The notes under the pieces were generated by a model. That model did not search any database and was not told where the DNA came from. It saw only the letters and a program-made list of their open reading frames with translations. From a virus: 43,019 nucleotides of DNA. The stretch is taken from the IMG/VR virus record IMGVR_UViG_3300042914_002314, positions 1 through 43,019 of that record. One strand, given 5' to 3'. Every line of letters starts with the position of its first letter. Within the stretch, counting starts at the first letter, position 1. Both the position numbers and the translations under genes were made by a program. Below, in pieces: positions 28,343-40,789 of this stretch.

Positions 28343-28816
28343 TTTCTGAGTAGGCTTTTCCCAAGTTTCTTCAATTGAAACTTGTTCATAGCGAATTAGT
28401 TCACCTTGGGCAAGTCTATCACCATGGTAAATTTTCATAACATCATCTGATGTGTTAAGAATTATCAATTGGGTTTCGTTGACATAATCTTCATCAATAA
28501 CCCCTTCGCAATTAGCAAGCACCAGACCGTACTTTAAAGCCATTCCAGACCGGGGGTGAAGACGAAGTGTGTAGCCTTCAGGAATATCAAAGATAAGCCC
28601 AGTGCGGATCATAGCCCGTTCATTGGGGCATATACTGATATAGGTCTTACCAGTTTCCCCATCGTGGTCTGTGGGAAATTCTTTTGAAAATTTTCCGGAC
28701 CAAATTATAACTTTTGAATTTTCTGGAATGTATGCTGCTAAATCAAAACATGCAGCTTTACGAGTTTGATAATTTGGAATCTGTGCGTCTGGTTCTACTT
28801 TATATACTTTGAGCAT
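28301..28816 (-). CDS. dut: dUTPase (trimeric type)
   Basis: This is 171 residues, hydrolysing dUTP to dUMP and so supplying ThyX and keeping uracil out of DNA. Motifs are in order: I AACFDLAAY, II PRSGMALKYGL, III GVIDEDYVNE (catalytic Asp in VIDEDY), IV GDRLAQGELI and V RVGGFGSTGRF. An insertion between motifs I and II (GKFSKEFPTDHDGETGKTY) makes it longer than typical 150-residue enzymes. The frame opens upstream from a TTG at 28834, but the ATG at 28816 fits the family N-terminus. It is isolated from the other nucleotide genes, lying after the fibre operon and converging on the lysis cassette. Confidence 0.92.
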   Translation of the reverse strand: MLKVYKVEPDAQIPNYQTRKAACFDLAAYIPENSKVIIWSGKFSKEFPTDHDGETGKTYISICPNERAMIRTGLIFDIPEGYTLRLHPRSGMALKYGLVLANCEGVIDEDYVNETQLIILNTSDDVMKIYHGDRLAQGELIRYEQVSIEETWEKPTQKSNRVGGFGSTGRF

Positions 28817-28846
28817 ACAAATAAAATACTTCAATAACTAAAGAAG

Positions 28847-31800
28847 TCAAATATCACCGCTAACACTAAATATATTAGTTGCAATTTGTATTATTTTTGC
28901 TCTTTCGCCACCAAAACTTGAATCTGTTAATTCTGGATTGTTTCCTGATTTTGATTCTATTGTAGTTCCACTTTCAAAAATTCTTATTCTGGTACCATTA
29001 GATGCTGGCCTTCTTATCATATCACAATTAAATCCGTTAGGTAACCCTGTTGGAAGATATATGAAAACCGTTGCGGTATTTCCCATCAAGAAAATTTTAC
29101 CATTATCAGCAGCAGCCAATGTAAACCCTGCTGTCTTTGTTTCAAATACTGAAGAAGTGGTTGTATATCTGTTTGCTGTAACTAAAGAACTTAATGTAAT
29201 TCCACCAGATGCGCTGATTCCATTTGGAGAATTTATTAAAGAATTTATAGTAGTACTAGTTCCACTTGTGTTTATTATAAAATTTCCACTTGAATCTACG
29301 TCTAATCCAACATTTGCTGCAGTTGAACCAGCCATACCAGCATCTTTGTCATTGAAAACCAAACTTATGTTCTTTCCTGTTTTGCTGTTCACTTCCATTG
29401 CATAAGTGATGCCTACAGCAAAAGATGAGGATGGGGTTCTATTTACTAAAAAATTACCTTCTGTGACACCAGTAGTATCCCCGAAATATAATGCTTTTCT
29501 AGCATTATCTAAAACTAATTGTTGTCCATTAGACTGTTTTGGTACCGAATTATCACCGACCTGAAATGTTGTGGATCTAATAGCAAGAGAAGTTGTTGCA
29601 GTATTTCCAAAAGAAATTGAAGAGTTTGAAATAACCGCTGCTGCAGTTGTTGTATTATTGTCTGAAGCAGCATAAATACTCAGAGATCCTGCAGAATTTT
29701 CAATGTAAGTATTGTTGCCTGATGTGCTCATTCCAAGCCGTATTCCACCAATTCTGCTATTTGCTCCAGTTGTTGCTCTAGCAATTCTCAATCCAGCGCC
29801 ATCCGTACTTGCAATTATGTTTACTGTATTTGTCGTAGAGCTAAAAGTGGAGCCACCAGATGCGCTGATTCCATTTGTAAAACTTTGAAGAGGTCCAAAG
29901 GTATTGGCGTTTCCTGTTGTTACGCCAGTTACTTGTCCTGTAAGTCCATTAAATCTTGTTACTACATCGTTTGTAAGTGCAAGAGTTCCACTTGTTGATG
30001 GGAGTGAAAGCGTGTTTCCTGATCCAAATCCTACTTGTAATAAAGTATTGTAGGATGTTGAAAGCATGCTATTATAACCCAAGAATCTTATACCAGTTTG
30101 ATAATCAACTGATGACTTATTGGCTAAACCTGTATCTATTGTAACTGTGGATGTGGTTGGGGCTATTGTAATGTTTCCACCGCTTGAGCCGATATCAAAT
30201 TCATTTGCATCACCAGAACCAATTCCAAATGAAACTTGATTTCTTATTTTAAAACTTGCCCCTCTAATGCCTTGCTGACTAATATGGGTTCTTGTTCCTG
30301 CTGTGTTTGTAAGAGTTATTCCGGATGCAACACACATACCACCTAAGAAGTTTACAATTCCTGCGAATGTTCCACCAGCAGCAGAAACTCCACCATTTGT
30401 TGAGAGCGTTCCAAATACTCTTGTGGAAGTTGTTGAGGAATTTCCGATGACTGTGGTGTTGGAACCGTCTCCTAAACCATCTACTCCAGAAATTACTATT
30501 TGATTTGTTTCACTATTGGCTGATGCGCGAGACCCATTTCCAATGAAAACGCTATTACTTGCAACAGTAAGAGTATCTGTTCCAGCGCCTCTATATCTAC
30601 CTGCATTTAAACCAACAGCAACATTATTGTCTCCAGTAGTGGTATTTACTAATGCAGTAGTTCCAACAACGGTGTTACTGTTTCCTGAAGTTAAAGCTCC
30701 TCCAGCATAAGAACCAATAGTAACATTTTGACTTCCAGTGCCAGTTAGATTTGAGGCATATCCAATTGAAACATTATCATTTCCACTTACGCAATTTCTC
30801 AAAGCCTGTTGACCGATAGCAATTGAATTTAATCCAGTTTGCATATCTCTTGCAGCAAAAGATCCAATTGCTACAGTGTTAGTTGATGTTGTAATAGATG
30901 TAGCAGCGTTATGTCCAATTGCTGTATTGTCTGTCCCTGTGGTGTTTGCATCCAACGCACCAGAACCAACAGCAGTATTATTGGATTGAGTGTTTAGATA
31001 AAGAGCCCTATAACCAACAGCAGTAATATCAGAAGCAGTTTGACCAGTATAAGCGGCCTGATAACCTACTGCAGTATTTTCGACTCCTTGGCAGTTACCG
31101 TAAAGAGCCTGAGATCCAACAGCAGTGTTGAATGATTGCTGGTTGTAATATAATGTATTATATCCTACTGCAGTTACATCAGAGGCCGTTTTTCCATTAT
31201 AAGATGTATTAGCCCCAATATTTGTATTTTGAGAACCTGTTGTGTTACCAAATGCTGCTTGATAACCTAAAGAGGAATTAAGACTTCCAGTAGAATTTGC
31301 CCAAGAAGAATTAAAACCATAAGCAGAATTATTATTACCTGATTTATTATATACAAGCGATTCTCTACCAAAAGCGCAATTTTGTCCCCCTATTGTGTTT
31401 AACCCTAAAGCATAATTTCCAACAGCAGTATTATAACCACCTGTTGTAGTACTATACATGGCAAGAGCACCAACAGCAACATTTTGTACTGCTGTTGTTG
31501 CGCTTCCTAGTGCAGAAGAACCAACCGCAGTATTACTGGATTGTGTATTTACAGTAAGGGCGCCATGACCGATAGCAGTAATATTTGAGGCTGTTTGTCC
31601 AAGCTGAGCAGCCCGATAACCTACAGCAGTGTTTGAAGTTCCTTGGCAGTTACCGTAAAGAGCCTCTGCCCCAACTGCAGTGTTAAAAGATTGATTATTA
31701 TAATAAAGTGTCCTATAACCAAGAGCAGTTGTGTAGGAGGCTGTGATTCCTGTAAGGGATGCTTGATATCCAACTGCATTATTATAATTTCCAGTAGTGT

Positions 31801-32404
31801 TATTTTGTAATGCAGATCCACCAAATGCCGCATTTAACACACCAGTTGTATTTGATCCAAGTGAACTGTTTCCAAATGCATCATTTCCTATTCCTGTAGT
31901 GTTATCATTTAATGCACCATAACCAACAGCACTATTTGGACCAGCAACGGATAGAGCCAATGCTTGAAACCCAATTGCAACGTTATTTGTTGCTGTACTG
32001 CCAGTTTGTAGTGCTTGATATCCTATTGCAACATTACCAGCACCAGTAGTATTTGCATTTAGTGCACTTTGACCAACTGCAACGTTGGTAGAAATAGATC
32101 CACCACCCTCACCAACTCTGACTCCATTTACAACAATGTCATTTGCAAAAGTTCCACCACTGGAAGAAATCCCGCTAGTAAAACTTTGAAGGGGACCAAA
32201 TGTATTTGCAACACCAGTGGTAACACCAGTAACAGCACCAGTCAATCCATTGAACGAGTGTACACCACCACCAGCAACACCTATAAGAGCACTGCCACCT
32301 GTAATGCCTACATACAATCTGCTATTTGTAATGTCAAATGCAGGTTCTCCAAAGGTAAGTCCACTCGGTATACCCGATCCTCTTTTAAATTTAATACTGG
32401 CCAT
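28847..32404 (-). CDS. Large fibre/adhesin with YadA-head-like repeats
   Basis: This is 1185 residues, probably a trimeric tail fibre for host recognition. The N-terminus MASIKFKRGSG matches that of the 34488 gene and is probably the virion-attachment domain. Residues about 105-640 are many 14-15-residue repeats of the form N-x-A-(V/I)-G-x-x-A-L, like the head of trimeric autotransporter adhesins such as YadA. A module FNGLTG-x-VTGVTTG-x-ANTFG occurs near residue 50 and again near 820. The C-terminus (GKIFLMGNTATVFIYLPTG onwards) looks like a tip domain. No secretion anchor is present, as expected for a phage protein. GGAG precedes the ATG. Confidence 0.85.
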   Translation of the reverse strand: MASIKFKRGSGIPSGLTFGEPAFDITNSRLYVGITGGSALIGVAGGGVHSFNGLTGAVTGVTTGVANTFGPLQSFTSGISSSGGTFANDIVVNGVRVGEGGGSISTNVAVGQSALNANTTGAGNVAIGYQALQTGSTATNNVAIGFQALALSVAGPNSAVGYGALNDNTTGIGNDAFGNSSLGSNTTGVLNAAFGGSALQNNTTGNYNNAVGYQASLTGITASYTTALGYRTLYYNNQSFNTAVGAEALYGNCQGTSNTAVGYRAAQLGQTASNITAIGHGALTVNTQSSNTAVGSSALGSATTAVQNVAVGALAMYSTTTGGYNTAVGNYALGLNTIGGQNCAFGRESLVYNKSGNNNSAYGFNSSWANSTGSLNSSLGYQAAFGNTTGSQNTNIGANTSYNGKTASDVTAVGYNTLYYNQQSFNTAVGSQALYGNCQGVENTAVGYQAAYTGQTASDITAVGYRALYLNTQSNNTAVGSGALDANTTGTDNTAIGHNAATSITTSTNTVAIGSFAARDMQTGLNSIAIGQQALRNCVSGNDNVSIGYASNLTGTGSQNVTIGSYAGGALTSGNSNTVVGTTALVNTTTGDNNVAVGLNAGRYRGAGTDTLTVASNSVFIGNGSRASANSETNQIVISGVDGLGDGSNTTVIGNSSTTSTRVFGTLSTNGGVSAAGGTFAGIVNFLGGMCVASGITLTNTAGTRTHISQQGIRGASFKIRNQVSFGIGSGDANEFDIGSSGGNITIAPTTSTVTIDTGLANKSSVDYQTGIRFLGYNSMLSTSYNTLLQVGFGSGNTLSLPSTSGTLALTNDVVTRFNGLTGQVTGVTTGNANTFGPLQSFTNGISASGGSTFSSTTNTVNIIASTDGAGLRIARATTGANSRIGGIRLGMSTSGNNTYIENSAGSLSIYAASDNNTTTAAAVISNSSISFGNTATTSLAIRSTTFQVGDNSVPKQSNGQQLVLDNARKALYFGDTTGVTEGNFLVNRTPSSSFAVGITYAMEVNSKTGKNISLVFNDKDAGMAGSTAANVGLDVDSSGNFIINTSGTSTTINSLINSPNGISASGGITLSSLVTANRYTTTSSVFETKTAGFTLAAADNGKIFLMGNTATVFIYLPTGLPNGFNCDMIRRPASNGTRIRIFESGTTIESKSGNNPELTDSSFGGERAKIIQIATNIFSVSGDI
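30966..31190. repeat. Direct duplication inside the adhesin gene, copy 1
   Basis: This stretch is closely similar to 31517-31740, including a shared 20-base run CCTTGGCAGTTACCGTAAAG. It encodes four to five YadA-head-like repeats, and the two copies share the unusual ALYGNCQG motif. It indicates duplication by recombination. Confidence 0.65.
31517..31740. repeat. Direct duplication inside the adhesin gene, copy 2
   Basis: Partner of the copy at 30966-31190, offset by about 550 bases in the same orientation. Third positions have diverged more than the protein. Confidence 0.65.
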
Positions 32405-32451
32405 TCATGCACTCCAATAATTAATAAACAATCTTTATATAACCATACTAT

Positions 32452-32667
<216 letters not shown>

Positions 32668-32688
32668 TCACAATTCTCCTTTTAAATT

Positions 32689-34488
32689 TTAGAATGCACC
32701 GCCGTCAACAACTCCTTCAAGTTTTCCAAGACCGGATCCTAATGTCAGAGTCAATGTCCCAGGGTTCCAGTTAATGTCTTGGCTAGAATCCGTGTATAGT
32801 TGTTGATAACCAGAAGTTCCTCCAGCAAATACTAGTGGGTATGAAGAACTATTTTTTACACCAACTAGGCTAGCAAATAATGATCTTTCTGCGCCGTATG
32901 CAGTAAACCCTGATGCTTGAGGATTGATCCAAGAGTTTACTGTGGTTGCACCAGCACCTCTCAATATCCATCCAGATGTAGCACCACCAGCATCAGCAAC
33001 AACACCTGTACCCGTAATATTTGGTAATGTGAATGTTTTATTACTTATTCCTGCACCACTTTGAATAACTGAATATGCTCCACCCGAATCACTACTTGAT
33101 AATTCAATTGTAGGTTGAACAAAAACACTACTAGAATTAAATATATTTCTTGCAGAAGTATAAACAATAGTACCGTCCACTGGTCCAGAATTAACGTTAA
33201 TAGTTGAAACTACAGAACCCGCACACAACCCAGCCAAAAGCAAAGATCCCTGTGGTCCGTAAATACCAGCAAATTCTGCAATACCAGCCGTACCTGTTAC
33301 TACTTCACCAGAAACGGATGTTGTTGCTGGAAGATATGTGAATCTTCCCGTACTGGTATCATGACCAAAGAATCCAGTTCTTCCAACTGTAGCAAAGTGT
33401 TGGAAAAGAATACCACGATCTTTTACGTCTCCTGTTACTGGAGGAATATTACCTGTTAGACCACCAATTGCAATAAGTGGATCTTGAACGGTAACTGATG
33501 TAGAGTTTACCGTTGTTGTTGTGCCGTTTACTGTGAGATTTCCAGAAACAGTGACATTTGATGAAGCAGTAAGAGCACCAGTGACTGTGAAAGAACCCGG
33601 TGTTGTAATTGCGCTTGGTAAAGATAAAGTAACGGAACCAGTTGTACCACTTACAGTAACTTGATTAGCTGTCCCGGTTATTCCAACTACACCAGTGTTT
33701 GCTAAAGTTATTCCTTTATTTGCACCTGTTGGAAGAGTTATGGAAATTCCTGTACCAGCAATTATATCTACTGCACCAGTTACACCGTCTACTGATGTAA
33801 CTCCGTTTGCTGATGTAAGCACAGATAAACCGTTTAATGTTATTCCACCTGCAACAGAAATTCCAGCAGTAAATGTTTGTTGTGCAGTAAATGGTGTCGT
33901 GGTTGCTAAACCAGCAAGTCTTGTTGCTGATTGCGGGAGTGTTACTATATGGTCTGTAAATGTATCTACATATAGAGTTGTGGTGAAATTTGTACCACCA
34001 TCCTGAAAAACAATTTTATTTAAAGCAGGATCTAGTGTGATACTATCACTAGTGCTCGTATCGGTAAGAAGAAGTGTTGAACTTGTACCAGAGATAATTT
34101 GGCTAGCTGTAAAGGTATTTGTTTTATTCGTAAGAGGAACTATAGAACTTGTAAATAGTGTAATTCCTCTTGCAGAAGTAGAAGTAGAAATTGAAATTCC
34201 TGTTCCACCACCAATAGTGACTGCACCTGTAGCACCGTTTAATGAGGATACTGCACCACCTGCAACTTGACTGTCAACGTAAGTTTTTACTGCCCTTTGT
34301 GACGGAATAAAATAAGCACAGTTTCCGGCAAGAGTTGTATCATCTACAACTTGTGAACCGATCCACATTGCCGTAGTCCCTGCATGGATAAACAAACGAT
34401 TAAACGTTGTATCCCACGCTGGTTCGTATGCTGTAAGTCCTGTTAGGTTTGGTTGACCAGATCCACGCTTAATCTTAATAGTTGCCAT
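32689..34488 (-). CDS. Tail-fibre-like protein, paralogue of the 1185-residue adhesin at its N-terminus
   Basis: This is 599 residues. MATIKIKRGSGQPNLTGLTA matches the N-terminus of the larger adhesin (MASIKFKRGSG). It is followed by YVDSQVAGG and repeated LNGATGAVTIGGGTGI / VDGVTGAVDIIAGTGI modules typical of beta-helical fibre shafts. The centre has beta-strand-rich, Thr/Ser-rich repeats (GTTTTVNSTSVTVQDPLIAI), and the C-terminus a small beta domain. Predicted to be trimeric and part of the same fibre set. GGATTT precedes the ATG. No enzymatic motif. Confidence 0.85.
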   Translation of the reverse strand: MATIKIKRGSGQPNLTGLTAYEPAWDTTFNRLFIHAGTTAMWIGSQVVDDTTLAGNCAYFIPSQRAVKTYVDSQVAGGAVSSLNGATGAVTIGGGTGISISTSTSARGITLFTSSIVPLTNKTNTFTASQIISGTSSTLLLTDTSTSDSITLDPALNKIVFQDGGTNFTTTLYVDTFTDHIVTLPQSATRLAGLATTTPFTAQQTFTAGISVAGGITLNGLSVLTSANGVTSVDGVTGAVDIIAGTGISITLPTGANKGITLANTGVVGITGTANQVTVSGTTGSVTLSLPSAITTPGSFTVTGALTASSNVTVSGNLTVNGTTTTVNSTSVTVQDPLIAIGGLTGNIPPVTGDVKDRGILFQHFATVGRTGFFGHDTSTGRFTYLPATTSVSGEVVTGTAGIAEFAGIYGPQGSLLLAGLCAGSVVSTINVNSGPVDGTIVYTSARNIFNSSSVFVQPTIELSSSDSGGAYSVIQSGAGISNKTFTLPNITGTGVVADAGGATSGWILRGAGATTVNSWINPQASGFTAYGAERSLFASLVGVKNSSSYPLVFAGGTSGYQQLYTDSSQDINWNPGTLTLTLGSGLGKLEGVVDGGAF

Positions 34489-34499
34489 AGTTTAAATCC

Positions 34500-35075
34500 T
34501 CAATATTCTCCACCATCAAGAGTAACGTGTTCGATAGGCTCTAATTCTGCTGTACCCGTGTACCCTTGGAAACCTGTTTTTGTTATTATAAGACCGTCAA
34601 CAATTAAGGTTCCTGTAGTATTTATATTTCCGAATATATCTAATCCACCAGCAATATATAAATTTCCACCACTAACTCCTATAGTAATTCCAGCAATATT
34701 TAAAGTATCTGTAATATTTACTGAATTCGGTAGCCCAATAGTCACGTTTCCTGTTGGGCTTGAAACTTCAATTTCATTTGGAGTTCCTGTTATAGAAGAA
34801 ACTGCTCCGGTTCCTCCACCACCAGAACCACCAATAAATTCTATCCAATAAGAATTTCCAGTACCACCCGAAAGATAATAAAATTTATTCTCTTCAGTAA
34901 CATACGTCATCATACCAACTTCACGACGTTGAGAAATAATTTCATTTCTTGCAGTGATACCAGCAACAGTTCTTAGACCACCTAAACCATATCTTGGGTT
35001 TGTTACAAAATAAGGATCGTTATCGACATTTGGGCCGATAGGTAGACCAACGGAGATGTATCCTGTAATTGGCAT
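34500..35075 (-). CDS. Fibre-associated structural protein
   Basis: This is 191 residues from MPITGYISVGLPIGPNVDND. Residues 1-80 form an ordered domain (EVGMMTYVTEENKFYYLSGG). A Gly-rich hinge (GGSGGGGTG) follows, and then a beta-rich shaft (VTIGLPNSVNITDTLNIAGI) like that in the neighbouring fibre. It ends about ten bases before the 34488 fibre gene starts and follows the collagen-like gene by one base, all in one operon. It is probably a short fibre or adaptor; family not recognised with certainty. Confidence 0.75.
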   Translation of the reverse strand: MPITGYISVGLPIGPNVDNDPYFVTNPRYGLGGLRTVAGITARNEIISQRREVGMMTYVTEENKFYYLSGGTGNSYWIEFIGGSGGGGTGAVSSITGTPNEIEVSSPTGNVTIGLPNSVNITDTLNIAGITIGVSGGNLYIAGGLDIFGNINTTGTLIVDGLIITKTGFQGYTGTAELEPIEHVTLDGGEY

Positions 35076-35076
35076 A

Positions 35077-37398
35077 TTAAGAACCTGTTATCTCATAAAT
35101 TCCAGTAGTTGGATTACTAACTTGATACCAAGTCCAAGAAATAGAAACATTATATGCGTTTGTTTGTGTAAAAGTTCCTGTAACTGGTGTTACTGTAAGA
35201 TTATTTGCATCTTTCCATGATGTATATGTTCCTGGAGATCCGGGAGAGGTGGGAAGAATTACATAACAATATTCTGGGCTCCCGGATTCAATGAATGTAT
35301 ACTTATATGATCCAAGTCCAGTAAGGCTTGAAGTAAATCTATTGCTAGAACCTGTAGTTAAATCGGAAAGTGATGTCGGTGAAGCCGAAGCACTCTTGCC
35401 CCAATAAATTTTATGACGCCAATCAAAAGATGTATTGCGAGAAACAACAACTCCAGATTGTTGTTGTCCTGTTAAACCAAATACAAGTTGTGTTGGTGTA
35501 GAATAACCATATTGGTTTAAACTAATTGTTGCCGGTGTACTATTGTAGTTTAGTCCAGATTGAATTACAAGAGAATTTGTATTGTCTCTTATCACCAAAG
35601 ATCCAGCAATCCAATTTGCTGCTGGGCCAGTTGGGCCCCAAGTAGCAGTATAAGAACCCGCACCAAAAGTTCTTCCAAGATCGAATGGAGATGTTCCAAG
35701 ATTTATTGAGAATGATGTAAACGATACTGGTTGATAAGGATAAATTAATTGTTCTAAAACTTCTATAGCATTTAACCCTAATGCAAAAGTTATTCCACTA
35801 GCAATTCCATTTGCTGCACCTGGATCTGGATTTGTCCATGTAGATTCTGTCCCAGAAAATGCAGAACCTTGAGTTGTGCCATCCGGGAATGTAATAAATC
35901 CATCTACACCAAGACTAACACCTTTTGGTAAAATTAACTCACTGTTATCTTGATTTAAGAAAAATGCATTATTACTTTCTAAATCTGTGTTGTCTGTGTT
36001 AGAATATTGAACAACACCGGGTTTACTACTTTTTACGCTAATAGTATTGCTGATTACTTTGCTTCCAGCAGTTATTCCATCAGTGATACTGATTCCAGAA
36101 CCAGCAAATACACTTGTTGCTGTATTTGGTGCAATGGTAACACGAACATCTTTTCCTTCTCTAGTTACATTTACATCACCAGCAAATTTAATATCGTTAA
36201 CTGAACGAATTAATCTTTTTCCTTCAAATACGATTCCTACAGCCCCACCACCTGTTGGAATGATGGAAGAAGTCAATTTTGCTATTGCTTCTTGTATGTC
36301 TTTGCTTGCAGTTGTTTTTATTAACTTATTGAATTTGTCTGTCTTGAAAGAAAGAATTCCATTTTCTAGCGTTAGTGGTTCTGAAACAGAAATAATACCG
36401 CTATCTCCTTTTTCTCCTTTTTCTCCTTTTTCACCGGGTATGCCTTGTGGTCCTTGTGATCCTTGTGGTCCTTGTGAGCCCATGATTCCTTGTGGACCTT
36501 GTCTACCCTCTGGTCCCATATCTCCTTGTGGACCGGGTTCTCCTCGTTCACCTTGTATCCCTTGTTCGCCTTTTGGTCCAACCGATCCTTGTATACCCGG
36601 CTCACCTCTTTCCCCTTGTGGTCCAATTTCTCCTTGTGGACCTCGTTCTCCAACATCACCCTTTTCACCTTTTGGTCCCATTGGTCCTCTAGGACCAATT
36701 TTTCCTTCTTTTCCCTCTGCTCCTATTGGTCCAGATGGCCCCTGTTCTCCAACATCTCCTTTTGGTCCAACAGGTCCTTCTGGTCCGATTGGTCCTCTAG
36801 GACCTGGAATTCCTTGTTCTCCCTTTTCTCCTTTTTCTCCACGCAGTCCTTGAGCCCCGATTGCTGGAATGGATTCTTTTATTATAGTTTTTTCTATAAT
36901 TTTAACTTCGGGTTTTATTACTTTTGATTCAGAAATTATTTTAGGTTGTGGTGGGGGAGTTATATCCTCAATCAAATTGTTTATTTGATTTGAGTTTCCA
37001 TATAATTTAATTACTTTATTATTATTTTTTTGAATAAAATAAAGTTCTGTGACACCATGCCCGAGTTGAAATTTTTCATCATATTGGCATGGTTCAATCT
37101 TTTTAAGAACTTGATTCTCAAATAAATTACCAAAAGATCTTTTTACTTTAAAAATTTCACCTTCCATTCCTTCATAAGTTTTTAAAGGAATAAAAAGATC
37201 TTTTATTTTAGTAAAATTTCCTTCAATTAAATATTCTTCACCATCAGAACTTCTTAAAAATAATTGAGTTATACCAGAACCAACTTTTATTTTTTTTGGA
37301 TTTAACGCGGATTCAATTATATGATATTGACAGCCTAAAGGCAGATCTGGGTGTGCCTTTGATAATTTTAAAGTTGTTTTGTTCTTTCCAAAGAACAT
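35077..37398 (-). CDS. Collagen-like fibre protein (mixed Gly-X-Y)
   Basis: This is 773 residues. Residues 1-145 hold two related domains ([20 protein letters not shown] and [20 protein letters not shown]). After a helical linker, residues 181 to about 333 are some 50 uninterrupted Gly-X-Y triplets rich in Pro at X and Lys/Glu ([17 protein letters not shown]), compatible with a charge-stabilised collagen triple helix. The C-terminal 430 residues are beta-rich, with a binding-type domain ([18 protein letters not shown] onwards). Phage collagen-like proteins usually form fibre shafts. It is followed closely by the 191-residue gene and preceded by the GAT-repeat gene. Confidence 0.87.
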   Translation of the reverse strand: MFFGKNKTTLKLSKAHPDLPLGCQYHIIESALNPKKIKVGSGITQLFLRSSDGEEYLIEGNFTKIKDLFIPLKTYEGMEGEIFKVKRSFGNLFENQVLKKIEPCQYDEKFQLGHGVTELYFIQKNNNKVIKLYGNSNQINNLIEDITPPPQPKIISESKVIKPEVKIIEKTIIKESIPAIGAQGLRGEKGEKGEQGIPGPRGPIGPEGPVGPKGDVGEQGPSGPIGAEGKEGKIGPRGPMGPKGEKGDVGERGPQGEIGPQGERGEPGIQGSVGPKGEQGIQGERGEPGPQGDMGPEGRQGPQGIMGSQGPQGSQGPQGIPGEKGEKGEKGDSGIISVSEPLTLENGILSFKTDKFNKLIKTTASKDIQEAIAKLTSSIIPTGGGAVGIVFEGKRLIRSVNDIKFAGDVNVTREGKDVRVTIAPNTATSVFAGSGISITDGITAGSKVISNTISVKSSKPGVVQYSNTDNTDLESNNAFFLNQDNSELILPKGVSLGVDGFITFPDGTTQGSAFSGTESTWTNPDPGAANGIASGITFALGLNAIEVLEQLIYPYQPVSFTSFSINLGTSPFDLGRTFGAGSYTATWGPTGPAANWIAGSLVIRDNTNSLVIQSGLNYNSTPATISLNQYGYSTPTQLVFGLTGQQQSGVVVSRNTSFDWRHKIYWGKSASASPTSLSDLTTGSSNRFTSSLTGLGSYKYTFIESGSPEYCYVILPTSPGSPGTYTSWKDANNLTVTPVTGTFTQTNAYNVSISWTWYQVSNPTTGIYEITGS

Positions 37399-37401
37399 AG
37401 G

Positions 37402-39147
<1,746 letters not shown>

Positions 39148-39148
39148 T

Positions 39149-39538
39149 TTATGTTCTTGTTACATCTAAAATGGTGTTTATCTTTCCTCTTAAAAGAGTT
39201 ATGGTATCTCCACCAGATGATATCTGTTGAAGATCATAAAAAATTTGAGTATATGGTGGAAAATTTTTAGTATAATTAGAACCAACACAGATATTTACAG
39301 AACCACCTGTGGCTGCAGCTAAACCACCAGTAGAACCTTCTGGTATTGAAATTATAGTCCCTGCTGTTATTCCGGTACTGTATGATACTAAAACGGAACT
39401 AGGATAATATCCAGATCTAATTTGCATAGATAATGTGGATCCAGTTAGATCATAACTGGATCCAGCACTATTTTTGATAGCCATAGACCAACGTAAAGTA
39501 TCACCTAATACTACATTTGGGTCATAAATATTTTCCAT
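39149..39538 (-). CDS. Small structural protein, likely baseplate or fibre adaptor
   Basis: This is 129 residues from [20 protein letters not shown]. The layout [20 protein letters not shown] - [12 protein letters not shown] - [20 protein letters not shown] - INTILDVTR is the one I recognise in small phage tail proteins with an immunoglobulin-like fold, related to upper-baseplate proteins. Its end meets the start of the collagen-like gene, so it is the likely attachment partner of the fibres. The late-type box TCTAAATA lies eight bases before the ATG, making it the first gene of the fibre operon. Confidence 0.75.
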   Translation of the reverse strand: MENIYDPNVVLGDTLRWSMAIKNSAGSSYDLTGSTLSMQIRSGYYPSSVLVSYSTGITAGTIISIPEGSTGGLAAATGGSVNICVGSNYTKNFPPYTQIFYDLQQISSGGDTITLLRGKINTILDVTRT

Positions 39539-39546
39539 TACAAAAA

Positions 39547-39554
39547 TATTTAGA
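39547..39554 (-). promoter_or_regulatory. Late-type promoter box TCTAAATA (fibre operon)
   Basis: TCTAAATA, eight bases, ATG at 39538, in the 22-base gap after the glycosyltransferase stop. It would drive the adaptor, both collagen-like genes and the other fibres. Confidence 0.55.
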
Positions 39555-39560
39555 TTTTAA

Positions 39561-40781
39561 TTAAAGAACGGCTGGTACTTTATTTGGGTCTACATTTAAA
39601 GTAGTTTTATTGGCTTTTTTCTTTACTTCATCTAAAAGTTTTTTCTGCTGTTCTTCAATTTGGCTTTGATGTTGCATAACTGCTTTTAAATAAAGTTCTC
39701 TATTTTGTTTTACTCGGTCTCTTTGGTCTTCTGGAAGATGTGGTTCTGCCAATAATTTTTCACAAGCAGCCAATCCCATGTGGAACTTTCCTACATGAGC
39801 TGCAGTAGTAGCAACCTCATCTAGAATTCCCCAAAGATAATTTCCAGTATCTACGAAAAGAATTTGATCTTGTGGGATAGCATAAGACAAACCTTGTGAT
39901 GACATGATGAAAGCATTTCTTGGTCTATTATGCTTTCTATAGATGCAAGACATATGATACAAGGGTTCTACTCTATTTGGAAGACACTCAAACGCTTGCA
40001 TAAAGGCATCGATTACATTTTCTAATGGCTTATTTAAAAGTTCCCGACACATTCCAACGCGCATCCAAGAATAAAAAACTTCTTCTATCCATTGTCCCAT
40101 TTTTGCTCTTTTTTCATACTCAACCTCTGCAACCTCAAACATGTGAGCATCAAATGCGGATTGGGCTAGATAAAATTGTTTTCTTGGTTGATTTGGATTT
40201 TCATCAATATATTTTTTTAGAATATAATAATCTCTTCTATATTTTTCTCTATCATCTCCATTTGTTTCTCTAAATCTACAACCCTCTGTTCGAACTTCCC
40301 AACAATAATCTCCTTCAAGTTTACCAATATTCATTGGCTGTTCACAGACAGAGTATTCATGTAGAGGTTCTTCATACCACCATTTCTTTTTGGCTAGATG
40401 GAATATCTGTGCACGATACCATTCAAATGGTCCTCGTTTGATCTTTACAACATAACCATCTAAATTTTCATCAAATTTATCAACTGGAAGTTTTCCAGAA
40501 ATAAAATCATCTGCATCGATCATCAGAGCCCATTTTGTTTTGCCCATGCAAAGTTCAAGAGCCTTTGATCGGTTGATTCCAAAGTCAGACCATTCATGGT
40601 CGTGAATTTCACCGGGGATTCCCTTTTCATCAAAAAACTTTTTAATAATTTCCTTAGTGTTATCTGTAGAACCAGTATCACAGATTACATAGTAATTAAT
40701 AAATGGTGCGACAGACTCCAAACATCGTTGAATATTTGGTGCCTCGTTTTTGACGATCATACTTAAAGTTAAATTGTGCAT
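39561..40781 (-). CDS. GT-A glycosyltransferase, family 2-like, with a helical repeat C-terminus
   Basis: This is 406 residues. The N-terminal half has family 2 features: LSMIVKNEAPNIQRCLESV, VICDTGSTDNTKEII (nucleotide-binding Asp) and MIDADDFI (DxD-type metal site). The C-terminal half is helical with TPR-like spacing (AQSAFDAHMFEVAEVEYEKR; EPLYHMSCIYRKHNRPRNAF) and a Lys-rich tail. It is a soluble cytoplasmic enzyme. Between RegA and the fibre genes it may glycosylate the collagen-like fibres or another virion protein; modification of DNA bases or host glycans is an alternative. AAGGATTA precedes the ATG. Confidence 0.85.
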   Translation of the reverse strand: MHNLTLSMIVKNEAPNIQRCLESVAPFINYYVICDTGSTDNTKEIIKKFFDEKGIPGEIHDHEWSDFGINRSKALELCMGKTKWALMIDADDFISGKLPVDKFDENLDGYVVKIKRGPFEWYRAQIFHLAKKKWWYEEPLHEYSVCEQPMNIGKLEGDYCWEVRTEGCRFRETNGDDREKYRRDYYILKKYIDENPNQPRKQFYLAQSAFDAHMFEVAEVEYEKRAKMGQWIEEVFYSWMRVGMCRELLNKPLENVIDAFMQAFECLPNRVEPLYHMSCIYRKHNRPRNAFIMSSQGLSYAIPQDQILFVDTGNYLWGILDEVATTAAHVGKFHMGLAACEKLLAEPHLPEDQRDRVKQNRELYLKAVMQHQSQIEEQQKKLLDEVKKKANKTTLNVDPNKVPAVL

Positions 40782-40789
40782 AATAATCC

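Noticed and set aside
36047-36853. 268-codon plus-strand frame rich in Pro and Cys
   Set aside because: It is the antisense of the Gly-X-Y collagen region, open because of codon periodicity.
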